From: Pterois miles
Lineage: Eukaryota; Chordata; Actinopteri; Perciformes; Scorpaenidae
DNA length: 64,000 bases
Direction: 5' to 3'
Assembly: GCA_947000775.1 (NCBI GenBank)
Contig: CAMQGK010000567.1
Location: forward strand, 682,001 to 746,000
The notes below the pieces were generated by a model that saw only the letters and a program-made list of their open reading frames with translations, searched no databases and was not told the origin of the DNA. Both the position numbers and the translations under genes were made by a program. Below are positions 11,460 to 24,036 of this stretch, one piece after another (within the stretch, counting starts at the first letter, position 1; every line of letters begins with the position of its first letter).

Positions 11460-14420
11460 CATGATCACATACAAAACGTATGCTTGAGGAGATCAGGTGG
11501 AGTAACTCTCATTGTAACTGATTAAACACTTTTAAGCCAACAATATCAGGGACTAATTGCTTATTTATATTATAATAAATACAGTTACAGTGATCAGCCA
11601 CTACTATGGATCACACAGCTTCAGACAGAATCATTCCTATACAAATGCTGGTTAAATAATTTGCTTATAATGATGAAGAAGTCCTCTTAGTGTTCATTTG
11701 GGGGTTTATCATACATGATGGAAAAATTGTTTTAAAACGATATGAATTGATTTTTTTTTTTGTTTTTTTTTTTTTCATTTTACTTCCTTAAAACTTGCAG
11801 ACTGTCTACTTTCCGGCTGGATGCCTGATGCTGCTTGCACACTGATATTACAGAAACATTTTATTTATTTTCTCTGGGGAAAGCACCTTTGGTTGAGGCC
11901 ACCTGCGTCAAGTGGATTGATAAAACCTGGTCACATAAAGCCCCCGAAGTCCAACTTTTCTGATCGGCTCCTTGGCTCCAAATCCGAATTTCACCCAGGC
12001 CACCAAAAGGGCTGGAGCCGGCTTTGGATTTTGGTGACGTTCTTCCCTGGAGATCATATTTCAGAGAAAAACACATTCAAGCTCAACTCCCACACTGGCT
12101 GTCATGATGTCTCAGCTCAGGTGGGATGCAGGAGGAAACAACAAAGACAAGCTGCACCAGGCAGCACTTTGGCTCAGCCTCAAGGTCAAATGAGACCGAT
12201 TTGGTGTGCAGTGTTGTGGTGTTCCTGATTTTATAGAGCTCAGAATAAAACCCTGATCGCTGTGGATTTTCTATCTGCTTCTGCTCTCCCTCCCCGTGAA
12301 GGTACGGCGGCTCGTTTTTCACAGAAAGAAGCTTTTATGGAGCTGCAGGCTGCTGACGGGCAGCAAGCGTGTGTTCAACCGACTTTAATTGTCTGTTGGT
12401 GGCAATAAAAGAGACGGTGAAATACACAACCGTAAAAGAGTTGCAGGCCCCGAGCCTGGTGCATCCTGGGAGACAGAAATGAAGAAAACACCTAGTTAGA
12501 GGCTGATAGTGACGAGATCAGACAAAGGGCCTTTCACCTTCAAATTTAAATGACTGCATGCATTTCAGTTTGGAAATGACTCTGTATGAAGCCCGTCGAT
12601 CAGGTTGTTCAATAAAAGGTGACTCTACATACAGCTGGTGAAATCAATGCCATGATATATTTATCAAAAAATGCCCTTTAAAGCAGGTTAAAACTTGAAT
12701 GTGCCACCGTAATAAATAAAACTTTTTCCATTTCTAAATTATTTTTTGAAATGACATGACTTTAATACCCCCAAAAATGACTTGAAATAGCCATGCAACA
12801 ATATTATGATCAGTGATTCATAACAATTTGACTCATTATAGTATCACTATGTAACAACTGTTTTTCACTAGTCTCATTTTTTTTCTTTGTACCAGAGTGC
12901 CACCTCCTGGTCATAATGAAGCAATACAGGAACATTTCCTTTCAGTCAACAAATCTCTCAGATTACACAAAGAAATATTTATTGACCAAAAATTTACTGC
13001 ATATCTGAGTAAATCTGTGGTAATCTGACCGGATTATTTCAGAAAATTTAATGATAAACACTAAGGTTATTTTAGATGATAAATTAGTCTCTAGATTACA
13101 TTAAAGGTGAATTATTATACACCACCATTCTGAAGGTAGTATTCTCCTGCCACAAAGCTTGATTGTGTCCAGATGTCGGAGAGGACTACTCTATATGTTA
13201 GAATGGTCTTTTGTGCTTTCTGGTTGTAGAAAGTCCTCTTAGATGTTATTTTGCATGATGCGTTTGTTTATGTGGAGGACAAGATGCTGTACAATGGTTA
13301 AACCAGACAACTGAAAGGGCAGAAATAGACAATTATCCCTCTGAGCGACAGTTGAATAAGAGTAGAGGAATCAGTAGTCATTGCTAAAAGCCACTGGAAG
13401 CTCAGCATCAAACTGTGTGCAGATTTAAACAAGAACAGGTTTTTGTTTCAGTGTTTCAGTTCTAGAGGAAGCCAGAATTAACAGGCAACGTGTTGCTTTA
13501 GCAAAGCTCTTCAGACTCCACAATAGAAATAAAACGTTAGCTCTGCTCACAGTTTGAATTTCTCCAGCCTCACCACTGAGTAGACTGCAAAGGGCACAAC
13601 AGAAAATGCAACAACTCTAGATTTAGAGACCAGCTGCACTGTTGTGGAAGTTTGAATCATTTCATTCTTCTTTTGGGGCCACAATTATTTCAAATGCAAA
13701 TAATGCATCTGGTGTGTGTTTTACAGTGTATTGTTTTTAGAAAGTTGGTGGTTGGTAGTGAAAATCCTCCATGACAAAGATGCAAATCAAGTAACTTTAG
13801 ACATTTTAAATGAAACCAACCACCTAAATAAATGAGGATAATCCCTCAAAGTGCCGAAATATAAGAAGATCATGCATTACTCATCAGTAGTATCCTCTCC
13901 ACATACAGGTAACGAGACTCCACATACAGGTAACGTGACTCCACATACGTGACTCCACATACAGGTAACGTGACTCCACATACGTGACTCCACATACAGG
14001 TAACGTGACTTGCACAATGCACTGCACAGTGAATGAATACAGTTAAGATAATGAGTTTCAGATCAGTAACACATCAATGTCTTGTACACAGCTGCGTTTA
14101 AACATGAATCTGAGTGAACAACCAACTCCTTGTCTGAACTCAGTGTGTGGGGTCGTCTTCACAGATCTGTCCCCTCACATCTCTGAAAGTGTTGAAATAA
14201 TCGAAGACGAGACATATTTGGCAGCGCAGCAAATATCTCTGCTGTTGTGACTCTGCTATATCAGACGAGCCAGATGTCCAGAAGCACACATCTGGCTTTA
14301 GTACAAATGGGCTCAGAACAGGGTCCCCACATGTGATGAAGAATAGGGAGGAACCTTAAACATGCACATACTCAAAATTGTTTGTGGTGCTGGGAGTAGG
14401 TCCCTTCAAACTTTTCTGGG
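11460..14420. other. gene-free interval
   Basis: A poly-T stretch (11750-11775), a moderately GC-rich part around 11820-12480 whose open frames match nothing known, and the minisatellite at 13897. It could hold regulatory DNA; nothing specific can be shown. Confidence 0.5.
13897..14008. repeat. compound minisatellite (21/14-bp units)
   Basis: Six direct units in the order 21, 21, 14, 21, 14, 21 bp. The long unit is CTCCACATACAGGTAACGTGA, and the short one lacks a 7-bp AGGTAAC segment. There is one base change in the first unit. Confidence 0.85.
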
Positions 14421-15352
14421 TAAAAAATGACACACACACTTTTCTTTGCTTTATTGGACAACATTTTGGTCAACAAGGACCTTCATCTGGACATTAAGAG
14501 GATAAAATGTAGTCTTGTCTAGACGTGGAGGTGATGTAAAGAAGCTCTTCTAAAACAACAAGCCTTTTGGATAACGGAGCTCCAAACTTTTGGGACCCAC
14601 TTTTGGCTCAATGATGAATTAGTTCTGAGTGCATGTCTGTGACATATAGACAGTATTTTCTACTTAATTGCAATGATGATGGCTTGGCATTTTGATGTTG
14701 TCTGAGTTGCTGTAAGTAAATTGACAGAAATAATGTTTTTAATGTGTACCTATCATTATGTGCCCTGGTAATTTATGGTAAGAGTATATTTTTTTGTTTT
14801 CCTTCAGTTATGATGTATGTTTGATGTTCTTTGTCTGACATATTTATTTTTTTCTTCTCTTCCTGTTTTTTTCATGGTGCAGTGGATATGTGATGATGAT
14901 CCAATCACACACAACCATTTTATCCTCTCAGTGTCCTGATGAAGGTCCTTGCTTGGGGGCGGCAGTAGCTCAGTCTGTAGGGAGTTGGCTTGGGAACCGG
15001 AGGGTCACCGGTTCAAGTCCCGACATGGGCCAAAAACTGAGTGTGAACTGGTAGCTGGAGAGGTGCCAGTTTACCTCTTGGGCACTGCCGAGGTGCCCCT
15101 GAGCAAGGCACCAAACCCCCAACTGCTCGGGGCGCTTGTCAGGAGCAGCCCCCTCACTCTGACACCTCTCCAATTGTTGCATGTATATGGACCTGTTTGT
15201 GCATGTGTGTGTATTAGTTAACAGAGTGAAAAAAAATTGAATTTCCCCTAGCGGGACTAATAAAGGACTATCTTCTTCTTCTTCTTCTTCTTGCTGACCA
15301 AAATGTTGACCAATAAAAGCAGAGAAAAGTGTGTGTGCGAGCAAGTCATATT
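14421..15352. mobile_element. fold-back element with about 90-bp inverted arms, right arm split by a SINE
   Basis: The left arm (14421-14509: AAATGACACACACACTTTTC ... AAGGACCTTCATCTGGACAT) is the inverted complement of the right sequence CATTTTATCCTCTCAGTGTC...AAGGTCCTTG (from 14926) continued after the SINE by CTGACCAAAATGTTGACCAA...AAAAGTGTGTGTG to about 15352. Removing the SINE restores a continuous arm. No gene lies in the 0.4 kb between the arms. Confidence 0.65.
14955..15294 (+). mobile_element. tRNA-derived SINE, family A, copy 1
   Basis: The head carries pol III promoter-like boxes (box A TAGCTCAGTCTGTAGGG; box B GGTTCAAGTCC), as in a tRNA-derived SINE. The body is about 250 bp, and the 3' end GAATTTCCCCTAGCGGGACTAATAAAGG is LINE-like, followed by a (TTC)n tail. 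CTTGCT on both sides is a possible short target duplication. It is almost identical to 41610-41942, so insertion was recent. It sits inside the right arm of a fold-back element (14421-15352). Confidence 0.8.
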
Positions 15353-15359
15353 TTTTCTT

Positions 15360-16230
15360 GGAAGAACATTAGGAACAGAGTAATCTTTATTGAATCTTTC
15401 TCTATATTCCCATTAAACATCTGAATCTCAGGTTTAATTAAGACATAGTGGAAAGTAACTGAGTACTTTATAGATATCTGCTATATAGATGTGATGTGGT
15501 GCTTTCAAGTGTCCCACTTTACCTTTTTTCTAACACAGAGTTCTGCTGACAACAAACCTTTCAAGAATAATAAAGACAACATTATGAATTCTTATTTAAA
15601 ACTTAAATCACAGACAGTGTAGCTTCATCAAATGTCTGCAATACTTTTCCAACTTTTGATTTGAGGCCTTATGAGTCTCAAAGTCTAATATTTTTTGCCA
15701 GTCCAATTCTCTGAGCACATGCCAACTTTTTTGAATCTGTCACAGTTTCAGTGGTTTGGTTTTGCCCTGCTGCTAGTTATCAATTGGCTTTTTATTTATT
15801 TATTTTTGTATAATTAATAACTGTAAATGTAAATTGCATGGACCCAGCAGCAGCGGTGAAATGCTGAGCCCTATTTCTTTGGAGCAGATCTTGCACATTG
15901 CACCTTTTATTCCAAGTGTACAGTAACTTACAATAGTCTTTAATTTAAGAAATGTGTATTAATGATTCAGCAATTATCTGATAGTTCCTTAGTAACGACC
16001 TACAATTCTGTCTACCTCATTGTCCAGTGTTACCAATAATTCTTCCATCACTGCCATTCATCTATACAGAGGAAAAAGTCTAACTGTCAAGGCTGTGTAA
16101 CGTGCAGTTTATTGATATGCGTATTATAAAGTGAGTACAGCCTGATGAAAAGAGTGATATGCTTATGGTGGCAAACCAATAAAGATGATCTGAAATGACA
16201 GGCAATATCAGACTATGATTTTTTCAGGAG
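15360..16230. other. gene-free interval
   Basis: Nothing recognised apart from AT-rich sequence and a short TTTA run near 15791. Confidence 0.5.
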
Positions 16231-16234
16231 CATG

Positions 16235-16622
16235 TTAAAGGGACAGTGTGTAGGATTTGGTGACATCAACAAACTACCCCTCCACTCACTCCTCCCTTTC
16301 TAAGATATGCGGTAATATGAGCCACCGTGTGCAAAACCATGGTTGCACCGTTTGCCTGGCTCAGAGGTCATGCATATTGTAATAACTCTTCTTTAGAAGC
16401 ATTAGAAGCCAGACGGCGGCTGGCGTTAGCACAGTTTATCACTCTGCAGATCACGCTATAGAGGACCTGCCTATGTAGATATGAAAGGCTCATTCTAAGC
16501 TAACAAAAACAAAAGGATTCTTAGTTTCAGCTGATTGTGCACTGATGAAACATAGCTATGAATGTTATATTCCTTTTCTGCTAATAGAGCCCTCAAAACA
16601 CTGACACACACTGTTTCTTTAA
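16235..16622. mobile_element. TTAA-flanked MITE (388 bp)
   Basis: It is bounded by TTAA on both sides with inverted ends TTAAAGGGACAGTGTGT and ACACACTGTTTCTTTAA. A TTAA target and short terminal repeats suggest a non-autonomous piggyBac- or Kolobok-type transposon. It has no coding capacity. A related fragment lies at about 36410-36530 (GGCTCATTCTAAGC, ATTCTTAGTTTC). Confidence 0.65.
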
Positions 16623-16629
16623 GGCTCAA

Positions 16630-18835
16630 AGATGCAGCAAAATAGACTTCATTCATTATAAGGCATTGGTTGAAATGAGCCTGAATAGAGGTTGATTGGG
16701 CTTCTCTGTTCTTCAGTAAATGAAGGGTTTGATCAGTGCCACTAATCAGGCCCGTGTGTGGCTGAGAGACCCTGCAGCTGCTACTGATGTGCTGGCTGAG
16801 AGGCGGGGAAAAGTGAAACTACATTTAATCCAAATCGACCTCGACCTTCAGACGAAGGTCACCGAGAGCCGCGTGCAGTCTACGCCTGTAAGAAATGCAA
16901 ATCCAGCTCCATAAATGTGTTTTAATCCTCCTAATGCGCTCACTGGACCGATTTAATGAAAAATGCCTCAATTCCCCCGCGACTCGTTTTATGGAAAACA
17001 ACTCCTGAAGGCATGAGAGGGAGAAAGAGAGAGATTACAATCTGTTTGGACATGGATTCCGTTTCTTCTTTACCATTCCTCCCAGTGACACACATAGAAA
17101 TAATAGAGGCAGAGTGGGAGTTTCAGGCCTCTTTCTGTGCTGTAAAACTTTATAGCGATCTGGGGCCCAGTTGTCATGGCACCCGGTTATACGAGTTTGA
17201 CCGGGGGTGTGTGTATTGGAGGAAGGGGGGATCCACCAGTGTGTTGGTGTGTGTGCGTGTGCAACTCTTCTTCTGTTTATAATTATAGGGAAAGTGGGAA
17301 AGAGAGAGAATGTTTGTGAGAGAGAGATCATTTTTGAAAGCAGAATGCTCCTCTCTCCACAGCTTGTTATCCACGCACACGGCGGTTTACAGCAGGGGCC
17401 CTCGCTCCGGGAACTTCAACATCAAAACTGTCCGGAGAACGGGACAGACCCACAAACACGGAACGAAACAGCACAAACACTCGGAGGGAAAGAAATATCG
17501 GCTTCCATCCAGGAGTTTGATCATTGCCGTGCGTCCTGCGTCATCTGCGCCTGCAGCCCCAACGCACGGTGAGTCCCTGCTGACTACAGGCACCAGGATC
17601 TTCCGTTTCACCACAACGATCTGCTAACTTTTCAGTGTAAGTTGGCCGACAGATTTGACTAATTATCTATCGTGCAGCTTACAGTGGTAAAAATATTAGC
17701 ATTAAATCCCTATGCGGACGCCATTGTGTGCGCCCATCCACAGCCCATCCACAGATCACAGCCTATTTTTACAGAACATCCATCTGGGCTTCATACACAG
17801 CTAAAACGTAATTTAGCTCTGAACATGTCAAGGATGTTTATAGGCAACTTCGTCTTCAAAGAAAGAGGCAAATAACATGATATAATAAGCATTTTAATAA
17901 TCATGCTGGTGATCCTGTTAGAGTTAGAGACCGGAAACTGCGTGGATTTAGAACTAATTTAACCTTAATGCTATATTAATTACAGTCTCCTATTACCGTG
18001 ATTGATGGCCAGATGAAACTGAATCTTTATCAAACTTCTCAGTAACACATTGCTTAAAAATGCGTAAATAAGGCATGTTTTATTTACGCATGTTTTAATG
18101 CAGGGTGTATCATAAATTCCTGTTGCTAACCATTAAGAAACGATCAGGCCACTATGACTTATGTGATTAGTTAACATTTAATGACTCATCAGTGACTAAT
18201 GAGTACATGAATGAGCAAATACATGAATGAAATAAGCTGCAATCCAGTTACATAGAGCACTGATGTGTGTAAATATGCTGTAATACTGTACATACTGTAT
18301 ATATAAAGCTTCTGTGTTTACAAGTTGGTTCTAGAGTTGAATGAGGAGCCGTGACGGAGAACAGCGACACCTGGAGGCAGAAATGACGCACTGCATCATA
18401 TTGTAGTTCTAGTCTTTGGGCAACACGAGGGCAGTTTTCAGCTTTGGTTTGAGAGGTAATCATGTGTCGTTCTCTTTTTTTCTCTTCTTCTATTGTCATA
18501 TCCTGATTTCAATGCACAAAAGCAACAGCAGGTTCCACTGTATTTGTATGTTAAATCTGATTTATGACAGACTGCTTAAGAGACCCACAATAGACACATT
18601 TTTTTCTGTTTTCAGGGGGTGCAGGGGGAGTTTAGGGGAGATAGCAGGTCAACAGTAGATGTCACAGAGAAGTGATGTACATCATGTGAAAGCTGGGAAC
18701 CTAAAGATTGAATTGAGATGCAGCACTGTGTGTTAAGTTGTTCTAGTTATAAATCAGAAATAAACATGAATTAATTAATTTATTAATCAATTAAAATGAA
18801 GCGTGGATGTGGGTAAAGGTTTAGAACATTATGAT
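16630..18835. other. gene-free interval
   Basis: The part 16700-17640 is less AT-rich, has fewer repeats than its surroundings and holds the candidate exon at 17363. The rest shows nothing recognisable. It may be conserved regulatory DNA, which only alignment could show. Confidence 0.4.
17363..17568 (+). other. candidate exon (acceptor and donor both good), unknown transcript
   Basis: A 206-base GC-richer segment lies between CTCTCTCCACAG and CACG|GTGAGTCC, both close to splice consensus. Several frames are open across it, including one that ends just after the donor, but no protein family is recognised. It could be an exon of a lncRNA in the hoxb13a-hoxb9a interval. Splice signals of this quality also occur by chance. 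Confidence 0.2.
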
Positions 18836-18839
18836 AGAA

Positions 18840-19505
18840 TTATATGATGTCCATCGCCGTTATCTGTTATGTCTCATATGTTGTTCCAGCAATTTTTGGG
18901 TTGATACCAGTTTTTGCACAGATTTGGTGTGAAATTTATCCATTTTAACCACTCGAGAATTGATAAAATGATCAATAATCCCTCGAAAATACCACATTAA
19001 GACACCAAGACCTTGAGGGACACCATAGAAAAAGACATGCTGTGATTTGGTCTCAACATTAACATTTTGAGATTTCTTCAAGAATTACGTTTTTCCGCGA
19101 GTGGGTGGCGAGTACTTCTGTTGTGTAAACTGCTCAGAAACTCCCCTTATTATCTTCCACTGAATGCTCTAGGACTTTAGTTTGTGATTGTAAAGTTTCA
19201 TGAGGCTGTGGTTATGTTAAAGGTCACCACAGTGTTTAGGGACCCCAGTATGCAGAAATATTCAAATACACATACATTTATACTGCATGAAAACTGCATA
19301 TGATTATTATAAAGTGGGCATGTCTGTAAAGGAGAGAGTCATGGTACCCATAGAATCCATTTTCATTCACATATCTAGAGGTCAGAGGTCAAGGGACCCC
19401 TTTGAAAATGGCCATGCCAGTTTTTCTTCACTAAAATTTAGCCTAACTTTGGAGCTTTATTTAGCCTCCTTCCTGACATGGTAGGAAGGTTTTCTAGTTT
19501 CCGAT
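18840..19505. mobile_element. hAT-like element, copy 3 (degenerate)
   Basis: The segment from about 19290 matches copy 2 (AAAGTGGGCATGTCTGTAAAG, then CATATCTAGAGGTCAGAGGT). The part before it (TCATGAGGCTGTGGTTATG, GACATGCTGTGATTTGGTCTC) is an inverted match to 42840-43300, so this copy and copy 5 share a different interior. It has an intact AGGTCA-G-AGGTCA at 19379-19391. The ends are not clear. Confidence 0.55.
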
Positions 19506-20637
19506 ACTTATAACTTCATTTTAACCCTTAGTCTAAACATGCTAGAGCTTCTGATAGTCAATAAATTCAGTCAGGATTATTCTATTTATTTATAATAATG
19601 TTTCTGCAAACTGATATGATTTAATACATGTGAGTATGCATAATGCAGGATAGTGTTGACATGTCATAATGTCCATCTTTTCATATTGGTTTAAATGTCA
19701 GTAAAAGCAAACAGGCTATAGCTGTGTTACTATTATTGCAGGAATTTAAAAATGACTTAAATAGTTTATGACTGATTAAATAATGATTAATTGTGGACAA
19801 CGTACACATCGTTTGTTAGATCCGGAAATTATTATTTATGACTATATATTTAAATGTATTGCTTAGTATGAAGTAGGCCTAGGTGTTTGAGAGGCATTGC
19901 GGACATCTAGCAGCTGTTTGTTTTCACATACTTTTTCAGTTAAAAAAAAAGAGTAAAAACCCTTAGTGTGCTTCGATTTTAATAAAGAGAAAATGTGTAA
20001 AAATCGAGACAGACAGACTTTCACAAATACGCTCTGGTTTTCCGTACCAGGGAGAAATGTTACTTTGCAGTACTTCAATTTTAGCAACTTATTTTGAATA
20101 TTTTTCTCGTTTCCACGAGATTAAAGCAAAACCCCTGCTGCTACGCCAGCCCTCCCTTTGAAGGCAACCTTGACTTCTCCAGTGATTATATCCTCAACTC
20201 TTCTTTATGCATTCCAACATAAGAGTAGCTGTTTCATAAACCATCCGCTATCTTTTAGACCGATGTTAAGGGCTTAAATCGGAGGGGAAATTCCACAGCA
20301 AGCAGCTGCATTGAACTGACTGTAATTGGATGCAGCTTGGGAGTCAGGCCGCCTCTGTCTCTGCCTCAGCCTCCAGCCCGCGTTCAGGCTCTGGAACAAG
20401 CGTGGTTCTCATTTGAAGCGGCGGTGAAATATGGACAGAGTGCGTTTTAATGGCGCCTATAGTCGACTTCCCGTTATAAATAAAAAGAAAGGACGAAAGA
20501 AAGGAAAAAGAAGTACGAAAGCAGCCGTGGGAGCGCGGGGCGTGGCCTGCACGTGAACCTCAGACTGTCATTGGCCGCCTAACAGGAAGCGTTTCCAGCC
20601 AAAATCTGTCTCAACCCAAAATATGACCCTCCTCCCC

Positions 20638-20640
<3 letters not shown>

Positions 20641-20689
<49 letters not shown>
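20641..20689. repeat. (CA)n microsatellite
   Basis: About 23 CA units next to a CA/CG-rich start. Confidence 0.95.
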
Positions 20690-20779
20690 AAAGTCTATGT
20701 CCATTAACTCTCTCTCACACAGATAATCAAATCTTAAAAAACATTTCATAATATCATCTCAGAGTAGGTGTGCGCATGA

Positions 20780-21480
20780 GGATGCGGCAGCAGCAGCACG
20801 AGTATGTCACCTCACTGTCAGCCACCTCCAGGTAGCCCAGATGCAGCCGTTACCACACGGTCTCCACCGAGGAATCGGCACCAAATAGCGCAGGGCGCAT
20901 CTAAACACGTCCCGGTTCTGGATGAGCGTAACGCACGTGTTATCTGTTCGCAGGATTCCAACAAAAAGGCCCCCTCCCCTGCTACATCCTCCTCCTTCTC
21001 CACCCACGTCACTCAGGGACCTGGACCGGTTGCTCGGGTCCAGACTTGCCGCCCGCAGCCGGACACATGCCCTGTTTCAGCAGCCTGACCGCCGGTGCCA
21101 CCGGTAATCATGGCTGTTTCTCCCGGTCTCTCTCACGCGCCGCGACGAACGTTAAGTCCACGGGGGTCGGCTCTGCACTCAGTCACAACAAGCGCATCTG
21201 CGGTGGCAGAGATGATCGCCAAGGAAGTCCCGTCTCACTGCCACTGCAGCGCGGGCACACCTCCTCCCCAGTGGCTGCAGAACTCATACCTCGATCTTCC
21301 TCGTGGATGACAGAGACCCATAACAGGCGATTAGAGGTCATAACGGGAGTAACGAAGAATGTCATTCGGTTCCGGTCCAAAGCAGTCACAAGGGACAGCA
21401 CGGAGGAGGACGGCCTGATCGGGGGCGATCGGACAGTAGAGGACCACAAACACAAGGTATGGAAGAGAGGATGAGGCGAA
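20780..21480. other. GC-rich, CpG-rich segment 3 kb upstream of the hoxb10a relic
   Basis: GC content and CpG count are visibly higher than in the surroundings, and several overlapping frames stay open (94, 142 and 71 codons) without family matches. It sits where exon 1 or the promoter of the dead hoxb10a might have been, and a donor-like AAG|GTATGG lies at its end (about 21455). No Hox10 exon 1 motif is convincing, so this is only a location-based suggestion. Confidence 0.25.
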
Positions 21481-23807
21481 GGAGGGAGGATGACAGGGTG
21501 TCCTATGACCGGAAACAAAACAAATAAAGGGAATATTTAAAAGAAGAATGATGGAGGGAACGAAGAGTTAAAGTAGAGAGGTAAGAAGATAAAACGGAGT
21601 GAGAAAAAGTGGATGGAGAAGCAGGGGTGAGTGTTGAAAGGGAGATAAAGGGGGGAGAGATAGAGAGAGAGGCGAGATGGATAGAAGAATAAAGGATTGA
21701 GAGAAACAAAGGGGAGGAGACTCAAAAACAACAGATGGAGATGGACTTTAACAACACACACTGCAGACAGAGAGCAGTAATGTCAGAGAGCTTGGTCATG
21801 GCAGCAGCGCGGGGAGGGGGGTCTGTTTGGTCTGGAGGCAGGACAAGGTGACTCCTCTGTCTCTCCTTCCTGTCTGCCTCACACTGTCTCTCTCACTCCT
21901 CTTTATTTCGTTTTATTGGGGGGCTCTTAAAGACAAAGACACATTTTTTTCACCTCTCTCCGAAATGAATTTATTGCTCCAGCAGGGTTGAATTGCCTTC
22001 TTCCCGCGTCCAGCAGCCGGACAGGAAGGGCCGAGTGAGACAAACTTTACTGTCCCCTCCGGACACAAGCCAAACGCAGCAGTTTGTCCCCGTACTTCTC
22101 GCCTGTTTTGGCCCGCAGAGCACAAAGAGAAGAACTATTTATCCCAATAGGCCGTACTGTGTATACATGCGCGCAATTTCTACACAAGCAGGCGCTGGAT
22201 GAAGAATGGAATAAAGTCTCCAACAGACCATTAAACCCAAATAATAGCAGGTGTATGAGTGAATAAAGGTGCATTTCATTACATAGGCCTAGATCTGGAC
22301 AAATACACACATGAAAGACGGTTAGAAACACGTTGCATCTACTTCTGGTTGCACACATATTCAGTGTATCTGCTGACTATTGTAGATAGGATGTTGTACC
22401 TATAACATTATTTGATTTCTTAAAGAAATTACGTTTCATTTGAAAGTGGATGTCGCTCTTTAACAGATAAACAAAAAACAAAAAAACAAAAACCACTGTG
22501 GTGATCTCATAATATGCAATGTATGGCTGAAAAACAAACAAAAAAATAAATAAAAATAAGTACGGTTTGATTTGATCCATTCAGACTAAATGAGGAGAAT
22601 AAAAGGCTGTGATATTTCCCCCTCACGTGATCTCAGGCAGTAAACAGAGATGCCATGTTGAAATCTTATCCACTCAGTGGGATAGGAGGGATGCCATCGT
22701 AAATTCAGATTATTAAACAGTAACTTTTCGTCCTAAAACGATGTCAAAATACAAAACAGAAGTTGAGGTTTAGTATTAGCTGTACAGCCTGCTGCTCCTC
22801 TCAGCTGGTAGATTCAGAGGCCGAACGGTTTCCAGGCTAAATAGGCGACGTGTTGCGAGCATTTCGAGACTGCAGCCACAACCAGCCTATAATGACGCTA
22901 AATGACATAATGCTAAACTGTGCAAATGTGTGGAAATATCTCCGGGAATAACGTCACAAATAAAGGCAGAGGGATTGTTTTCTGACATAAGACATGAAGT
23001 TTGAATATTATTTTCGCTGCTACAGCAGTTACTACTCCCTCCATGTCCACCTCCTCTTCGGTCTGTATCAGTGACACAATTTTGGGAGGATTTCAGCAGA
23101 CGTTGTGTTAAGCGTTTATTGTAGTTCCTCTGAAATGTAAAAATATTCCACTGGAGTTGTTGGAAACATAAATATTGATCTGACAGCATCCTGTCATCCT
23201 ATCATCCTGAAATTATAATAATAATAACAATGGGCCTACAATAAAAATATTAAAACAAATACACACAATAATTCAATAACAACACATTATTATTATTACA
23301 GGATCAAAATATTGTGTTAACTTTTCAGTAATGTTAATTAATTCTAGTGGTAATTAATAGCCTACTGCATAGGATAATAATCGAAATAATAATCACTGCA
23401 TTTGCTAATACAGTAACAGTAAAATGAAGCATAGTCCGTGTTCCACACTAAACCACTAAAAGTCTCCTAATGTTGTTTCCTAGTTCATTGTTTTTATTTC
23501 TCAGAAAACCAGACCTCAGCAGAGGAGTCAGCGTGTTGCGCGCATTTATGCTTTGCAGCGTCCAACATGTAGCCTGGAGTAGAAAACGTCTCCCTCGGTG
23601 TTGGAGTGTTCAAGAATGAAGTAGCGTGTATGTTGTTAAAACGACGTTTCCCAAATAACACAGGGATGAACATCGTGTCTTAAAGTGTTTACATGAATAT
23701 GTGGAGATACAGGAGACAACAAAATATCGCCTATAGCAGCAATAACATATACGTTTAAAACATTTACAAGTGTTGCAGTTTCATGGTATGAAATGCTCTC
23801 TCTCTCT

Positions 23808-23808
<1 letters not shown>

Positions 23809-23873
<65 letters not shown>
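23809..23873. repeat. (CA)n microsatellite
   Basis: About 32 CA units; it lies 80 bp before the AAT microsatellite. Confidence 0.95.
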
Positions 23874-23877
<4 letters not shown>

Positions 23878-23945
23878 GCAGCCGCATGCAGTATTTGCTA
23901 GATTTGAAGAACTAAGGATATAGGAAATATCTGGAGTTAATCTGA

Positions 23946-23953
23946 TAATGATG

Positions 23954-24021
<68 letters not shown>

Positions 24022-24036
24022 CATCATCATCATCAT
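23946..24036. repeat. (AAT/ATA)n microsatellite
   Basis: Roughly 25 ATA units ending in ATC triplets, in the presumed intron of the dead hoxb10a. Confidence 0.95.

Noticed and set aside
13897..14008. CRISPR-like array
   Set aside because: Units are contiguous with no unique spacers and the genome is vertebrate; it is a minisatellite.
14955..15030. tRNA gene
   Set aside because: The box A and B words belong to a SINE head; no cloverleaf 3' half, and a second copy has the same non-tRNA body.
21046..21474. 142-codon frame as hoxb10a exon 1
   Set aside because: Resemblance to Hox10 N-terminus is a few residues only; kept as a hypothesis in findings, not annotated as exon.
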